Source: Devosia subaequoris (GTDB taxonomy: Bacteria > Pseudomonadota > Alphaproteobacteria > Rhizobiales > Devosiaceae). Taken from it: DNA of 64,000 nt. The stretch is taken from the NCBI RefSeq assembly GCF_014197055.1, contig NZ_JACIEW010000005.1, positions 1-64,000 of the forward strand, in the 5' to 3' direction. The notes beneath the pieces are model-generated. The model saw only the letters and a program-made list of their open reading frames with translations, had not been told where the DNA came from and searched no databases. A program made the position numbers and the translations under genes. Of this stretch, positions 44,065 to 53,152 are shown in pieces. Position 1 is the first letter of the stretch, and every line of letters starts with the position of its first letter.

Positions 44065-47025
44065 ATGAGCTTTTCCCCTTCCCATTCGGTCAAGGCGATC
44101 CTTGGCCCGACCAATACCGGCAAGACCTATTTCGCCATTGAGCGCATGCTGGCCCATCCCACGGGGATGATCGGCCTGCCCTTGCGGCTGCTCGCGCGCG
44201 AGGTCTATCAGCGGATCGTCGAGCGGGTGGGCGAGCAGGCTGTTGCGCTGATCACCGGTGAAGAGCGCATCGTGCCGGCCAAGCCGCGCTATTGGGTGGC
44301 GACGGTGGAAGCCATGCCGATGGACATCCATGTCGACTGCGTGGCGGTGGATGAGATTCAGACCGCCATCGATTTCGACCGCGGTCATGTGTTCACCGAC
44401 CGGATCCTCAAGGCGCGCGGTCTGCATGAAACGCTGCTGCTGGGGTCGGCGACCATGGCGGGGGTGGTCAAGAAACTGATCCCGCATGCCGAGATCATCG
44501 ACCGGCCCCGCTTTTCCCAGCTTACCTATGCAGGGTCGAAGAAACTGTCGCGTCAGCCGGCGCGCTCGGCGATCGTCGCGTTCTCGGCGCGGCAGGTCTA
44601 TGCCATCGCCGAGCTGATTCGGCGCGAACGCGGGGGTGCGGCGGTTGTAATGGGCGCGCTCAGTCCCCGGACGCGCAATGCCCAGGTCGAGCTATATCAG
44701 AATGGCGATGTGGACTTTCTGGTCGCTACAGATGCCATCGGCATGGGGCTCAACCTCGACATCCACCATGTTGCCTTTGCTGATGACAGCAAGTTCGACG
44801 GGCACCAGAGCCGGCCGCTGACGCCGTCCGAACTGGGGCAGATTGCCGGTCGCGCCGGGCGTCACAAGCACAACGGAAGCTTTGGCGTTACCGGGGGCAC
44901 CGAAGGGTTTGACGAAGAGCTGGTGGTGGCATTGGAAACCCATGATTTCCAGCCAATCCGCCAAGTGCAGTGGCGCAATTCAGACCTCAACTTCAGCTCG
45001 GTCGAGGCGCTGCGCAATTCGCTTGAAGTGGTGCCGCAGGACCGGACACTGACCCGCGTGCCGATTGCAACCGATCAGCATGCGCTCGAATTTCTCATGC
45101 GCAATGAAGCCGGGGCCCTGGCGCGCGGCCACGATGCGGTCAAACTGCTTTGGGAATGTTGCCAAACTCCGGATTATCAGGGGATCTCGCCAGCCGCGCA
45201 TGGTGAGATCGTTACCCGCATTTATTCGGATTTGAGACGAATTGGATCGGTTCGCGCAGATTGGATTGCCGAGCAGGTCCGGTTTTGCGACAATGCGGAG
45301 GGCGACATTGATACACTCAGTAATCGGATCAAGCAGATCCGGACCTGGACCTTTGTCGCCAATCGTAAAAACTGGCTTGAAGACCCTACCTATTGGCGCG
45401 AAAAGACGCGAGACATTGAGGACCGCCTGAGTGACGCTCTGCACGAGCGGCTCACCCAGCGCTTCGTGGACCGGCGCACCAGCGTGTTGCTCCGCCATCT
45501 GAAAGACAAACGTATGGTATCTCCCGAAATCAATGAGCGCGGCGAAGTGCGGCTGGAAGGCCACCTCATCGGCACGCTCGAAGGCTTCCGTTTCACCCTG
45601 GCCCGCAATGATGGCGATACTGACGCCAAGGGATTGCGCGGCGCAGCCGATTCGGTGGTCGCCCCCGAGATACACAATCGTGCCGAGAGATTGGCCGGTT
45701 CGCCAAATGAAGAATTCGTGTTGGCCACCGACGGGCGCCTGCGCTGGCGCGGCGAAGTGGTGGCAGAGCTGGCCGAAGGCGACAGCCTTTATCGTCCCCG
45801 CATCCTGCTGCTGGCCGATGAGACGCTGACAGGACCGGATCTGGAAAAGGTTCAGGACCGCCTTTCGCTCTGGCTGCGTCACCATATCAATACTGTGCTT
45901 GAACAGGTCATGGCGCTCGAAGCGCCGGCTGATCTGGAGGGCAGCGCGCGGGGGCTGGCCTATCAGCTCTTCGAGCATATTGGCCTGTTGCCGCGTGCCA
46001 TGGTGGCCGATGAGGTCAAGGGGCTGGATCAGGATGTGCGCGGCAAGCTGCGCAAGCTCGGCATCAAGTTCGGTGCCTACCACATCTATCTGCCGCTTTC
46101 ATTGAAGCCCGCGCCGCGCGAGCTGGCGCTGATCCTGTTTGCGCTGAAAAATGGTGGTGTGCGCCAGCCGGGTGTCTCCGATATTCCCCATATTGTGCTG
46201 TCGGGCCGCACCTCCTTTGTGGTCGACCCCGAGGTCGATACGCGGCTTTACGAAATCGCCGGTTTCAAGGTGGCAGGCAGCCGGGCGGTGCGTGTCGACA
46301 TTCTCGAGCGCCTGGCCGACATCATCCGGCCGCTGGTGGCACTGGATGCCGGCCGGCCCTATCAGGGCGAATTGCCCGCCGGTGCTGCCGAGGGCAATGG
46401 TTTCCGAGTCACGGTGGAAATGACGAGCCTATTGGGCTGCTCGGGCGATGATTTCTCCTCCATCCTGACCTCGCTAGGCTATCGCGTCCGTCGCACCCCC
46501 AAGGCGGCCGTCGAGACGCCGGCGCCGGCAGAGGCCTCGGCCGAAACCCCGGCGCTTGAACAGGTGCTGGAGGACAATGCAGCCAGCGCCGAGGCGGGCA
46601 ACGAGGACGCTGCTCCAGAAAACGCTGAAGCGCCTGTCGTCGTGGCAGAACCGGGCGAAGGCGCCGTGCCGGATGCAGCTCCGGCTGAGGCCGCTGCAGA
46701 GCCGACCGCTCCGGCTGAACCGGAGTTTGACGAGGTCTGGTTCCCCGGTGGACGCCGCCATAATGACAATCGCCGCCACGAAAGCCGCAATCGCCGCGAA
46801 GGCGAGGACGGGCCGCGGCAGAACAATCGTCCCCGCCATGGCAAGGGGCCGCGCCGCCCCGAGGGCGCAGGCCAGCAGGCGCGCCCCAATGGCAAGGGCC
46901 GTCCCGACAAGGCGGAACGGGGCGAGCGCAAGGATCGCCGTCCGCCCCGTGAGGATCGCAAGCCGGTGTTCGATCCGGACAGCCCGTTCGCGGCGCTGGC
47001 GGCCCTACGCGACAAGTCGGAGTAG
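44065..47025 (+). CDS. Suv3-like superfamily 2 RNA helicase with basic C-terminal tail
   Basis: 986 residues. Motif I is LGPTNTGKT (residues 13-21), motif II is the unusual DEIQ (AVDEIQTAID) that marks mitochondrial Suv3-type Ski2-like helicases, and LLGSATMAG, VATDAIGMGLN and QIAGRAGRHKHNG are motifs III, V and VI. A long middle region and an acidic Ala/Glu/Pro-rich linker lead to an Arg/Asn/Gly-rich tail (about residues 890-970) that should bind RNA. The likely role is RNA unwinding in turnover or ribosome maturation. ATG 44065 or GTG 44059 may start it. Confidence 0.9.
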   Translation: MSFSPSHSVKAILGPTNTGKTYFAIERMLAHPTGMIGLPLRLLAREVYQRIVERVGEQAVALITGEERIVPAKPRYWVATVEAMPMDIHVDCVAVDEIQTAIDFDRGHVFTDRILKARGLHETLLLGSATMAGVVKKLIPHAEIIDRPRFSQLTYAGSKKLSRQPARSAIVAFSARQVYAIAELIRRERGGAAVVMGALSPRTRNAQVELYQNGDVDFLVATDAIGMGLNLDIHHVAFADDSKFDGHQSRPLTPSELGQIAGRAGRHKHNGSFGVTGGTEGFDEELVVALETHDFQPIRQVQWRNSDLNFSSVEALRNSLEVVPQDRTLTRVPIATDQHALEFLMRNEAGALARGHDAVKLLWECCQTPDYQGISPAAHGEIVTRIYSDLRRIGSVRADWIAEQVRFCDNAEGDIDTLSNRIKQIRTWTFVANRKNWLEDPTYWREKTRDIEDRLSDALHERLTQRFVDRRTSVLLRHLKDKRMVSPEINERGEVRLEGHLIGTLEGFRFTLARNDGDTDAKGLRGAADSVVAPEIHNRAERLAGSPNEEFVLATDGRLRWRGEVVAELAEGDSLYRPRILLLADETLTGPDLEKVQDRLSLWLRHHINTVLEQVMALEAPADLEGSARGLAYQLFEHIGLLPRAMVADEVKGLDQDVRGKLRKLGIKFGAYHIYLPLSLKPAPRELALILFALKNGGVRQPGVSDIPHIVLSGRTSFVVDPEVDTRLYEIAGFKVAGSRAVRVDILERLADIIRPLVALDAGRPYQGELPAGAAEGNGFRVTVEMTSLLGCSGDDFSSILTSLGYRVRRTPKAAVETPAPAEASAETPALEQVLEDNAASAEAGNEDAAPENAEAPVVVAEPGEGAVPDAAPAEAAAEPTAPAEPEFDEVWFPGGRRHNDNRRHESRNRREGEDGPRQNNRPRHGKGPRRPEGAGQQARPNGKGRPDKAERGERKDRRPPREDRKPVFDPDSPFAALAALRDKSE

Positions 47026-47028
47026 CAA

Positions 47029-47439
47029 TTGGCAGGGCTGGAGCAGGTACCGCTCCGCAAGGAGCGGCTCGACCGCTTCCTGTTCTTTTCGCGCGCCGTC
47101 AAATCGCGCACCCTGGCGCAGAAGATCATTGAAAGCGGCGCTATTCGCGTCAATTCGGAAAAGACCGAGCGTACCGATCTCAAGGTCGGGGCGGGTGATG
47201 TGCTGACCATGTCGCTGCACAACCGCATCGTGATATGGCGCATTCTCGATTGCGGCACACGGCGGGGGCCGGCCAGCGAAGCGCAGGGGCTTTACGAGGA
47301 TATTTCCCCGCCGCCGGTGCCCAGGGCAGAGCTGTCGCCATATGACGCGGCGATCGCAGAAAGACCGGCTGGAGCGGGACGTCCGACCAAGAAAGAGCGG
47401 CGCGAGACGGATCGGTTGCGCGGTGGCGATGTCGATTAG
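47029..47439 (+). CDS. S4-domain RNA-binding protein (Hsp15/HslR-like)
   Basis: 136 residues. The S4 domain is KERLDRFLFFSRAVKSRTLAQKIIESGAIRVN, as in Hsp15, which binds stalled 50S subunits carrying nascent peptidyl-tRNA. A basic tail (GRPTKKERRETDRLR) follows. Start is TTG 47029, three bases after the helicase stop with GGAG upstream, so it is co-transcribed and probably coupled with the helicase. Confidence 0.9.
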   Translation: MAGLEQVPLRKERLDRFLFFSRAVKSRTLAQKIIESGAIRVNSEKTERTDLKVGAGDVLTMSLHNRIVIWRILDCGTRRGPASEAQGLYEDISPPPVPRAELSPYDAAIAERPAGAGRPTKKERRETDRLRGGDVD

Positions 47440-47592
47440 GCAAGTCTTCCCCTTAGCCTGCCCCATGCGCCAAACCGTCCCTCCGGACGGCCTTGCGATG
47501 CGCAAGAAAACGGTTTAGCACCAAACCCGTTGAGACAGGCGGGCTGACCTGCCCCAAGGGTCGGGCCGCAACGAGATGGGATCGCCTCCTAG

Positions 47593-47931
47593 ATGACTTA
47601 TATCGTCACCGACAATTGCATTGCCTGCAAATATACCGACTGCGTGGAAGTGTGTCCGGTGGACTGCTTTTATGAAGGCGAGAACATGCTGGTGATCCAT
47701 CCGGACGAATGCATCGACTGCGGCGTGTGTGAACCCGAGTGTCCCGCAGAAGCGATCAAGCCGGATACCGAGAGCGGGCTCGACGAGTGGCTGGAGCTTA
47801 ATCGCAAGTTCTCCAATAGCTGGCCGAACCTGACCGAGCGGCGCGAACCATTGCCCGAGGCAAAAGAACGTGATGGTGAGGACGGCAAGCTCACCAAGTA
47901 CTTCTCGGAAGAGCCGGGCGAAGGCGACTAG
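47593..47931 (+). CDS. fdxA: 7Fe ferredoxin FdxA
   Basis: 112 residues carrying a [3Fe-4S] cluster (cysteines in [15 protein letters not shown]) and a [4Fe-4S] cluster ([12 protein letters not shown]), with the ~50-residue C-terminal extension usual in alphaproteobacterial FdxA. It is a low-potential electron carrier. It lies between the S4 gene and carD, a conserved neighbourhood. Confidence 0.96.
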   Translation: MTYIVTDNCIACKYTDCVEVCPVDCFYEGENMLVIHPDECIDCGVCEPECPAEAIKPDTESGLDEWLELNRKFSNSWPNLTERREPLPEAKERDGEDGKLTKYFSEEPGEGD

Positions 47932-48050
47932 GCGGTTCGCAGGCTCATTGCAAGCATCAAATCTTTGAGGCGTGGCAAAGGTTTGTCATGGTTTCGTCAC
48001 ATCCGGTCAATCCCCGGCGGGTGCTGATGCGCGCCGGTGATTCGTTCCTT

Positions 48051-48079
48051 TTGATTCTGCTGAAAAATTGTGCTATGGT
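48051..48079 (+). promoter_or_regulatory. candidate carD promoter
   Basis: TTGATT (48051-48056) and TATGGT (48074-48079) are separated by 17 bases, a good housekeeping-sigma promoter. Transcription would start near 48086 and give a ~215-nt leader before carD. Confidence 0.55.
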
Positions 48080-48111
48080 GTGACCATATGCAGTTAAGCC
48101 CATCACCCAGC

Positions 48112-48136
48112 CGTGCCGCGAAGGCACGATTTTTTT
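48112..48136 (+). terminator. terminator-like hairpin inside the carD leader
   Basis: CGTGCC-gcgaa-GGCACG is followed by ATTTTTTT, a textbook intrinsic terminator. It sits only ~25-50 nt after the predicted start point and 165 nt before the carD start codon. It could be an attenuator or the end of a ~50-nt small RNA. Confidence 0.7.
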
Positions 48137-48242
48137 GACACCACACAAAGCTGAACCATGCCGTTCCGGCAAGCGGATCCGGAGCGACGTGGGGTTTGAC
48201 TGCGCATATGCGTCCGGATTGACGGGCGCCAAACAAGTAGGA

Positions 48243-48271
48243 TGGCTGACCTTGCCGCAAGGAACCAGCCA
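48243..48271 (+). other. bipartite stem-loop just upstream of carD
   Basis: The outer stem TGGCTG/CAGCCA encloses an inner stem CCTT-gccgc-AAGG. It ends about 30 bases before the carD start and about 10 bases before the AAGGAG ribosome site, so it could influence translation. Confidence 0.55.
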
Positions 48272-48300
48272 TTGGGGCGTCAACAAGGAGTTCGAAGCAT

Positions 48301-48870
48301 ATGGTAGCCAAGAAGCAGCAGCAGCGGCTTGGGTTCAAGACAGGCGAGTTCGTCGTCTATCCGGCCCACGGCGTCGGCGTTGTCGTCGCCATTGAAGAGC
48401 AGGAAGTCGCTGGGCTGACCCTCGAGCTGTTTGTGATCAGCTTCGAGCAGGACAAGCTGACCCTGCGCGTTCCTGTGGCCAAGGTCAAGTCTGTCGGCAT
48501 GCGCAAGCTGGCCGAAGACGAAGAGGTCAAGCGCGCGCTCGATACCGTCACTGGCCGGGCTCGCGTCAAGCGCACCATGTGGTCGCGTCGCGCCCAGGAA
48601 TATGAAGCCAAGATCAATTCGGGCGATCTGATCGCGATTTCCGAAGTGGTCCGTGATCTTTACCGGTCCGAAGAGCAGCCCGAGCAGTCCTATTCGGAAC
48701 GCCAGCTGTTCGAGCAGGCCATGGATCGCATGAGCCGTGAGATCGGCGCCGTGCGCAAGCTCACCCTCACCGAAGCGGTGCAGCTTATCGAAAAGCAACT
48801 CGCCAAGAGCCCGCGTCGCACCAAGGCCGATGCGGCTGAAGCCGAAAGCGATGAGGAAGCTGCCGCTTAG
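48301..48870 (+). CDS. carD: CarD/CdnL-family RNA polymerase-binding regulator
   Basis: 189 residues. The N-terminal RNAP-interacting Tudor-like domain reads FKTGEFVVYPAHGVGVVVAIEEQEVAG...VISFEQDKLTLRVPVAK, and the helical DNA-binding part contains WSRRAQEYEAKINSGDLIAISEVVRDLYR. CdnL proteins stabilise open complexes at rRNA and growth promoters. AAGGAG precedes ATG 48301. A strong terminator follows. Confidence 0.96.
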   Translation: MVAKKQQQRLGFKTGEFVVYPAHGVGVVVAIEEQEVAGLTLELFVISFEQDKLTLRVPVAKVKSVGMRKLAEDEEVKRALDTVTGRARVKRTMWSRRAQEYEAKINSGDLIAISEVVRDLYRSEEQPEQSYSERQLFEQAMDRMSREIGAVRKLTLTEAVQLIEKQLAKSPRRTKADAAEAESDEEAAA

Positions 48871-48889
48871 GTTTTCTGCAGATTGATTG

Positions 48890-48920
48890 AAAAAGGCCGG
48901 TGTAGACACCGGCCTTTTTT
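48890..48920 (+). terminator. carD terminator
   Basis: AAAAAGGCCGGTG-tagac-ACCGGCCTTTTTTG hairpin with a T run, 20 bases after the carD stop. Confidence 0.93.
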
Positions 48921-49011
48921 GTGTCCTGAGGGCACACAAGTCCTCCCCTCGGCGTGACTTGGCCGCGCCGATCTGGTCAAAGCCGGGAGATACGAAATTC
49001 TCGGTGATGCC

Positions 49012-49344
49012 ATGCCCAATTATGCCTTTCTTGCCATTGCCATTGTTGCCGAAGTGATTGGTACCAGCGCGCTCAAGGCTTCGGAGGGTTTTTCTAACCT
49101 GTTGCCTTCCATTCTGGTGGTGGTGGGCTATGGGGTGGCGTTCTATTGCCTATCGATGACCCTGCGCACCCTGCCGGTCGGTATTGCCTATGCCGTGTGG
49201 TCGGGCGCCGGCATCGTGCTGGTGTCCCTGCTGGGCTGGATGCTCTACGGCCAGAAGCTCGACCTATGGGCCATGCTGGGGATCGGGCTGATCATTGCTG
49301 GGGTGCTGATCCTCAACCTGCTGTCGAAGTCGACGGTGCATTGA
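49012..49344 (+). CDS. SMR-family multidrug efflux protein (EmrE-like)
   Basis: 110 residues and four transmembrane helices. The proton/drug-coupling glutamate lies in helix 1 (AIVAEVIGTSALKASEGFS). Helix 3 carries GIAYAVWSGAGIVLVSLLGW, matching EmrE rather than SugE/Gdx (which have a different helix 3 signature). It acts as a dual-topology dimer. It overlaps the convergent kinase gene by 32 bases at the 3' end. Confidence 0.93.
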   Translation: MPNYAFLAIAIVAEVIGTSALKASEGFSNLLPSILVVVGYGVAFYCLSMTLRTLPVGIAYAVWSGAGIVLVSLLGWMLYGQKLDLWAMLGIGLIIAGVLILNLLSKSTVH

Positions 49345-49873
49345 GTCGATAACGGCCAGACGCCAGAGCGGCCTGCAAGGCGGCCATGGTATCCGCCCGG
49401 TTGAGGCCGTCCACATTGAGGGCATGGTCCTCATGTGCCCCGAGATCGGCGAATTCGGCATGGAGGGCAGCCACCACAGCGGGGTCAGTCAGGCTGTCGC
49501 CACCGCGGGCCTGGCAGCGGGCGACGGCCTCCTCGGCGCTGGTGCGCAAGACGACATAGTGCAGCGGCAGGCCCGGTTCGGCGAAAGCGGGCAGGGCCCA
49601 GGGGCGGATCACTCCATCCAGGGCGACGAAATAACCATTGGCGGCATAGGCCCCAGCCACGCTTGCGGCGATCTGCATGATCATCTGGTTCTGGGTGTGC
49701 GATTCAGGCAGCCAGGGGTCGATCTTGCCGGTCTTGATATAGCCCCAGAAATCGTCGGAGTGCAGATGCACCTTGGGCCCGCCGGGCAGATGCGCCAACG
49801 CCTCGGCGCAGGTGGTCTTGCCCGAGCCCGGATGGCCGGAGAGGATCAGGATATGGCCGGCGGGGAGGTCCAT
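49313..49873 (-). CDS. P-loop kinase-like ATPase (Zeta-toxin/AAA_33-like)
   Basis: 186 residues. Walker A is LSGHPGSGKTTCAEAL, followed by HLHSDDFWGYI, FVALDGVIRPW and YVVLRTSAEEAVARCQARGG, as in small-molecule kinases of the gluconate/chloramphenicol-kinase type. The substrate is unknown. The gene overlaps the upstream methyltransferase stop (TGATG) and, convergently, the SMR gene end. Confidence 0.82.
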   Translation of the reverse strand: MDLPAGHILILSGHPGSGKTTCAEALAHLPGGPKVHLHSDDFWGYIKTGKIDPWLPESHTQNQMIMQIAASVAGAYAANGYFVALDGVIRPWALPAFAEPGLPLHYVVLRTSAEEAVARCQARGGDSLTDPAVVAALHAEFADLGAHEDHALNVDGLNRADTMAALQAALASGRYRLNAPSTSTAG

Positions 49874-50700
49874 CAGGGATTTTTCAACACATCCTTCATG
49901 CTGACCGTGGCGCTACCGGGCCGCAGGGGTTTTTGCTGGCTTTCATGCGGCACCCATCCGGCGAGCCAGATGATTTCAAGGGTCGCGCGCACCCGGCCAT
50001 CGGCGTCTGCGTCGCGCTCGGCATAGGTCTGGGCGGCGGTTGCGAGCAGAGTGCGGGTGGCAAAGCGCCGGGGACGGTCGGCCAGGGGATTGGCGGCGCC
50101 CAGAGCCTTGAGTTCGGCCATCAGGGCAAAGGGGGTGGCGTAGCGGACGCGATGGGTTTCCACGTCGGCCACCGGCAGGGCAAAGCCGGCCCGCTGCAAC
50201 AGGGCGCCGGCATCGCGCACCTGTGCCATGGGCGCGACCCGGGCCGAAGCGCCGCCCGAAACCTGCAGATCGGCGGCCAGAAAGGCCTCGCGCAACTCGG
50301 TCAGGCTCTCGCCGCCAACAAAGGCCGCCATCAGCAATCCGTCAGGCTTGAGCAGGCGCCGCAGCCGCGCCAGATGGCCGGGCACATCATTGATCGCTTG
50401 CAGATGCAGCAGCGAGACGATCAGGTCGAGGTCGCCCTCTGGCAGAAGGGGAAACTCGTCGCCGGAAAAGGCCTCGACGCGCTGCGCCTGCACCGGCCCA
50501 TTGGCGGTAAACAGCGTCTGGGGCAAGGAAGAGGCATCGGGCCCGATCAGCACAGCGCGACTGAAGTCGCGCTTATAGGCGCTCAACCGATCGGCCAGGT
50601 CTTCGAGCACCAGATCGCGCACGAAATTGGCGCCCTGCGGGCGGCGTTGGAGATTGCGGGTGATCTGGGTGGTATCGAACAGGCGCGGAGGGGTGGTCAT
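49873..50700 (-). CDS. SAM-dependent methyltransferase (BioC/NDUFAF5-like)
   Basis: 275 residues. Starts LFDTTQITRNLQRR, typical of the alphaproteobacterial NDUFAF5-like group, with a class I core (FPLLPEGDLDLIVSLLHLQAINDVPGHLARLRRLLKPDGLLMAAFVGG, where the Rossmann strands are visible). Eukaryotic relatives hydroxylate or modify a complex I subunit. It is divergent from comF with 36 bases between starts. Confidence 0.88.
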   Translation of the reverse strand: MTTPPRLFDTTQITRNLQRRPQGANFVRDLVLEDLADRLSAYKRDFSRAVLIGPDASSLPQTLFTANGPVQAQRVEAFSGDEFPLLPEGDLDLIVSLLHLQAINDVPGHLARLRRLLKPDGLLMAAFVGGESLTELREAFLAADLQVSGGASARVAPMAQVRDAGALLQRAGFALPVADVETHRVRYATPFALMAELKALGAANPLADRPRRFATRTLLATAAQTYAERDADADGRVRATLEIIWLAGWVPHESQQKPLRPGSATVSMKDVLKNP

Positions 50701-50736
50701 CAAAGAGGCTTTCGCCGGGGCCGGGTCGGGAGCATT

Positions 50737-51543
50737 ATGGCTGTTATGGAGATGGGGGCCGGGGAAGTCAAAGAGATCGGGCGCGGGGCGCGAATGCGGC
50801 AGCGTTTCGCCGGGCTGCGACGTGCCTTGCTGGATCTGGTCTATCCGCCGGGATGCGCTGCCTGCAACGCGCCGCTGATCGGGGCCCAGGCGCTGTGTCC
50901 GTCCTGTTTTGCCGGTTTGCGGCAGATCAGTGCGCCGCTCTGCCCGGTGCTGGGCATTCCTTTCGAAACCGATCTGGGGCCGGACATGCGCTCGGCCGAG
51001 GCCCTGGCCGATCCGCCCCCTTTTGCGCGGGCGCGGGCGGCGGTGGTCTATAGCGCGGTGGCGGGGACGCTGATCAGCCGGCTCAAATATGGCGACCGGC
51101 CGGAAGTGGCGGGGTATTGCGCGCAATTGATGGCCCTGGCCGGGCACGACTATTGGGCCGCCGGGCCAATCATCGTGCCAGTGCCGCTGCATGCCAGCCG
51201 GTTGCGGTTCCGGCGCTACAACCAGTCCATGCTGCTGGCGCGCGAGTTGGGCCGACTGACGGGTCTGGATGTCGATCCGCATCTGATCGGGCGGCATAGA
51301 AAGACCCGGCAACAGGTGGGGCTGTCCGGCGACAGCCGGTTGCGCAATGTGCGAGGGGCTTTTTCAGCCCATCCGCATGCGCTCGAACGCCTGGCAGGGC
51401 GACCGGTGGTGCTGATCGACGATGTCTATACCACCGGGGCCACGGTCAAGGCGGCGACACGCGTGCTCAAGCGGGCCGGTGCCGCACAGGTGAACGTGTT
51501 GACCTTCGCTCGCGTTGTCATTGGCGAGGATCTCCCCATATAA
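50737..51543 (+). CDS. comF: ComF-family phosphoribosyltransferase-like protein
   Basis: 268 residues. An N-terminal zinc-ribbon-like pair (CAACNAPL, CPSC) is followed by VVYSAVAGTLISRLKYGDRPE, PVPLHASRLRFRRYNQSMLLA, and the PRPP-type loop VVLIDDVYTTGATVKAA. ComF proteins support DNA uptake or processing in competent bacteria. GGGAG precedes ATG 50737. The open frame upstream is antisense to the methyltransferase and not part of the gene. Confidence 0.9.
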   Translation: MAVMEMGAGEVKEIGRGARMRQRFAGLRRALLDLVYPPGCAACNAPLIGAQALCPSCFAGLRQISAPLCPVLGIPFETDLGPDMRSAEALADPPPFARARAAVVYSAVAGTLISRLKYGDRPEVAGYCAQLMALAGHDYWAAGPIIVPVPLHASRLRFRRYNQSMLLARELGRLTGLDVDPHLIGRHRKTRQQVGLSGDSRLRNVRGAFSAHPHALERLAGRPVVLIDDVYTTGATVKAATRVLKRAGAAQVNVLTFARVVIGEDLPI

Positions 51544-51580
51544 GGGGGCAAGTTCAGGATATTCAGGAGCCTTAAGCGAT

Positions 51581-51835
51581 ATGGCCAAGGTCGAAATCTA
51601 CACCACCCCCACCTGTCCCTATTGCCACGCCGCCAAGGCGCTGCTCAACGAAAAGGGCGTGGACTATTCCGAGATTACCGTGCTCGATCCCGCCCTGCGC
51701 GAGAAGATGACCCAGCGCGCCCATGGCCGCCGCACCGTTCCGCAGATCTTTGTCGGCGAGACGCATGTGGGCGGTTATGACGACATGGCAGCGCTTGACC
51801 GGCGCGGCGGGCTGGACCCCCTGCTGGCGCAGTAG
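51581..51835 (+). CDS. grxC: glutaredoxin 3
   Basis: 84 residues with the dithiol active site TCPYCHAAKALL and the TVPQIFVGETHVGGYDDMAAL GSH-binding segment. It reduces protein and low-molecular-weight disulfides with glutathione. CAGGAG lies upstream of ATG 51581. The nitrilase-family gene follows after six bases. Confidence 0.96.
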   Translation: MAKVEIYTTPTCPYCHAAKALLNEKGVDYSEITVLDPALREKMTQRAHGRRTVPQIFVGETHVGGYDDMAALDRRGGLDPLLAQ

Positions 51836-51841
51836 TACGCC

Positions 51842-52669
51842 ATGAAAATCGCCGCCATTCAGATGTGCTCGGGGCTTGACCCGGCCGTCAATCTTGCCGC
51901 GCTCGAGCCCTTGCTGGCCGAAGCTGCGGCGCAGGGTGCGTCCTATGCGCTGACCCCGGAAGTCACCATGATCTTTCCCGAGAACCGGGATCAGCTCAAA
52001 TCGGTGGCGGCGCCCTTCGAAGGGCATCCGCAACTGGCGGCGGTGGGTGATCTGGCCAGGCAGCACGACATGCATATTCATATCGGTTCGCTGCCGATCC
52101 CGCTGGCAGATGGGCGCTTTGCCAATCGCTCGGTGCTGTTCGGGCCGGATGGGGCGCAGCGTGCGACCTACGACAAGATCCATCTGTTTGATGCCGATAT
52201 CGCCGGGCTCAACGCCTATCGGGAGAGCGCCACCTATAAGGGTGGCGAAAAGGCCGTGATCGCGCCGCTGGGGGATTTTACCCTCGGTTTTTCGATCTGC
52301 TATGACATGCGCTATCCCCGGCTATACAATGTGCTGGCCAATGCCGGTGCGAGCCTGATGGCGGTGCCGGCGGCTTTCACCGTGCCCACGGGCCAGGCGC
52401 ATTGGCATGTGCTGTTGCGGGCCCGCGCCATTGAGACGGGGTCATATGTCATCGCCGCGGCGCAGGGCGGCAGCCATGCCAATGGACGGTCGACCTATGG
52501 GCATTCGCTGATCGTCGACCCATGGGGCAAAGTCATTGCCGAACTCGACCATGACCGGCCAGGCGTGCTGGTCGCGGAGATCGATCCGGCAGCCGTCACC
52601 GAGGCGCGGCAACGCGTGCCGGCCCTGGCCAATGCGCGGGACTTTGCCGCGCCCGATTTGCACGACTAA
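51842..52669 (+). CDS. carbon-nitrogen hydrolase (Nit1/omega-amidase-like)
   Basis: 275 residues of the nitrilase superfamily. The catalytic triad is visible: Glu in LTPEVTM, Lys in YDKIHLFDADI and Cys in FSICYDMRYPRLY. KIHLFDAD and the overall length match Nit1-type deaminated-glutathione amidases. Its position directly after grxC fits a role in glutathione-pool repair, which is inference. Confidence 0.9.
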   Translation: MKIAAIQMCSGLDPAVNLAALEPLLAEAAAQGASYALTPEVTMIFPENRDQLKSVAAPFEGHPQLAAVGDLARQHDMHIHIGSLPIPLADGRFANRSVLFGPDGAQRATYDKIHLFDADIAGLNAYRESATYKGGEKAVIAPLGDFTLGFSICYDMRYPRLYNVLANAGASLMAVPAAFTVPTGQAHWHVLLRARAIETGSYVIAAAQGGSHANGRSTYGHSLIVDPWGKVIAELDHDRPGVLVAEIDPAAVTEARQRVPALANARDFAAPDLHD

Positions 52670-52729
52670 GCCAAGGCCCTATATGGTCGAGAAATAGGCG
52701 CATAGCGCCGCAATGAAACGACAAGTCCA

Positions 52730-53152
52730 GTGATTCAGTATTCGCTTCAATGTTCGAACGGGCATCGCTTCGATGTCTGGTTCAAAAATGCAGCCGCCTA
52801 TGAGGAACAGCGTGGCCGTGGCCTGGTAAGCTGTGCCGAGTGTGGCGACGGCATGATCGAGAAGGCGCCGATGGCTCCTAATGTCGCGCGGACCGATCAG
52901 GATCGCATGCCGGTATCTGCGCATCACCCCGAGGCCGCCAAAATCCGAGACATGCTGCGTGCCTACCGCCAAAAGGTGCTGGCCGAAGCCGAAAATGTCG
53001 GTGACCGGTTTGCCGAGGAGGCGCGCAAGATTCATTTCGAGGAGGCCGAGGCGCGCGGCATTTATGGCGAGGCGACGCGGGATGAGGTGGCCGAGCTGAT
53101 TGAGGACGGCGTCGATTTTCTGCCCTTGCCCGATGTGGGAGAGGACAATTGA
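52730..53152 (+). CDS. DUF1178 family protein
   Basis: 140 residues starting at GTG 52730 (IQYSLQCSNGHRFDVWF), with a zinc-ribbon-like CSNGH...CAECG pair and the C-terminal FAEEARKIHFEEAEARGIYGEAT signature of DUF1178. Function unknown. Its stop overlaps the next start (TTGA). Confidence 0.92.
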   Translation: MIQYSLQCSNGHRFDVWFKNAAAYEEQRGRGLVSCAECGDGMIEKAPMAPNVARTDQDRMPVSAHHPEAAKIRDMLRAYRQKVLAEAENVGDRFAEEARKIHFEEAEARGIYGEATRDEVAELIEDGVDFLPLPDVGEDN

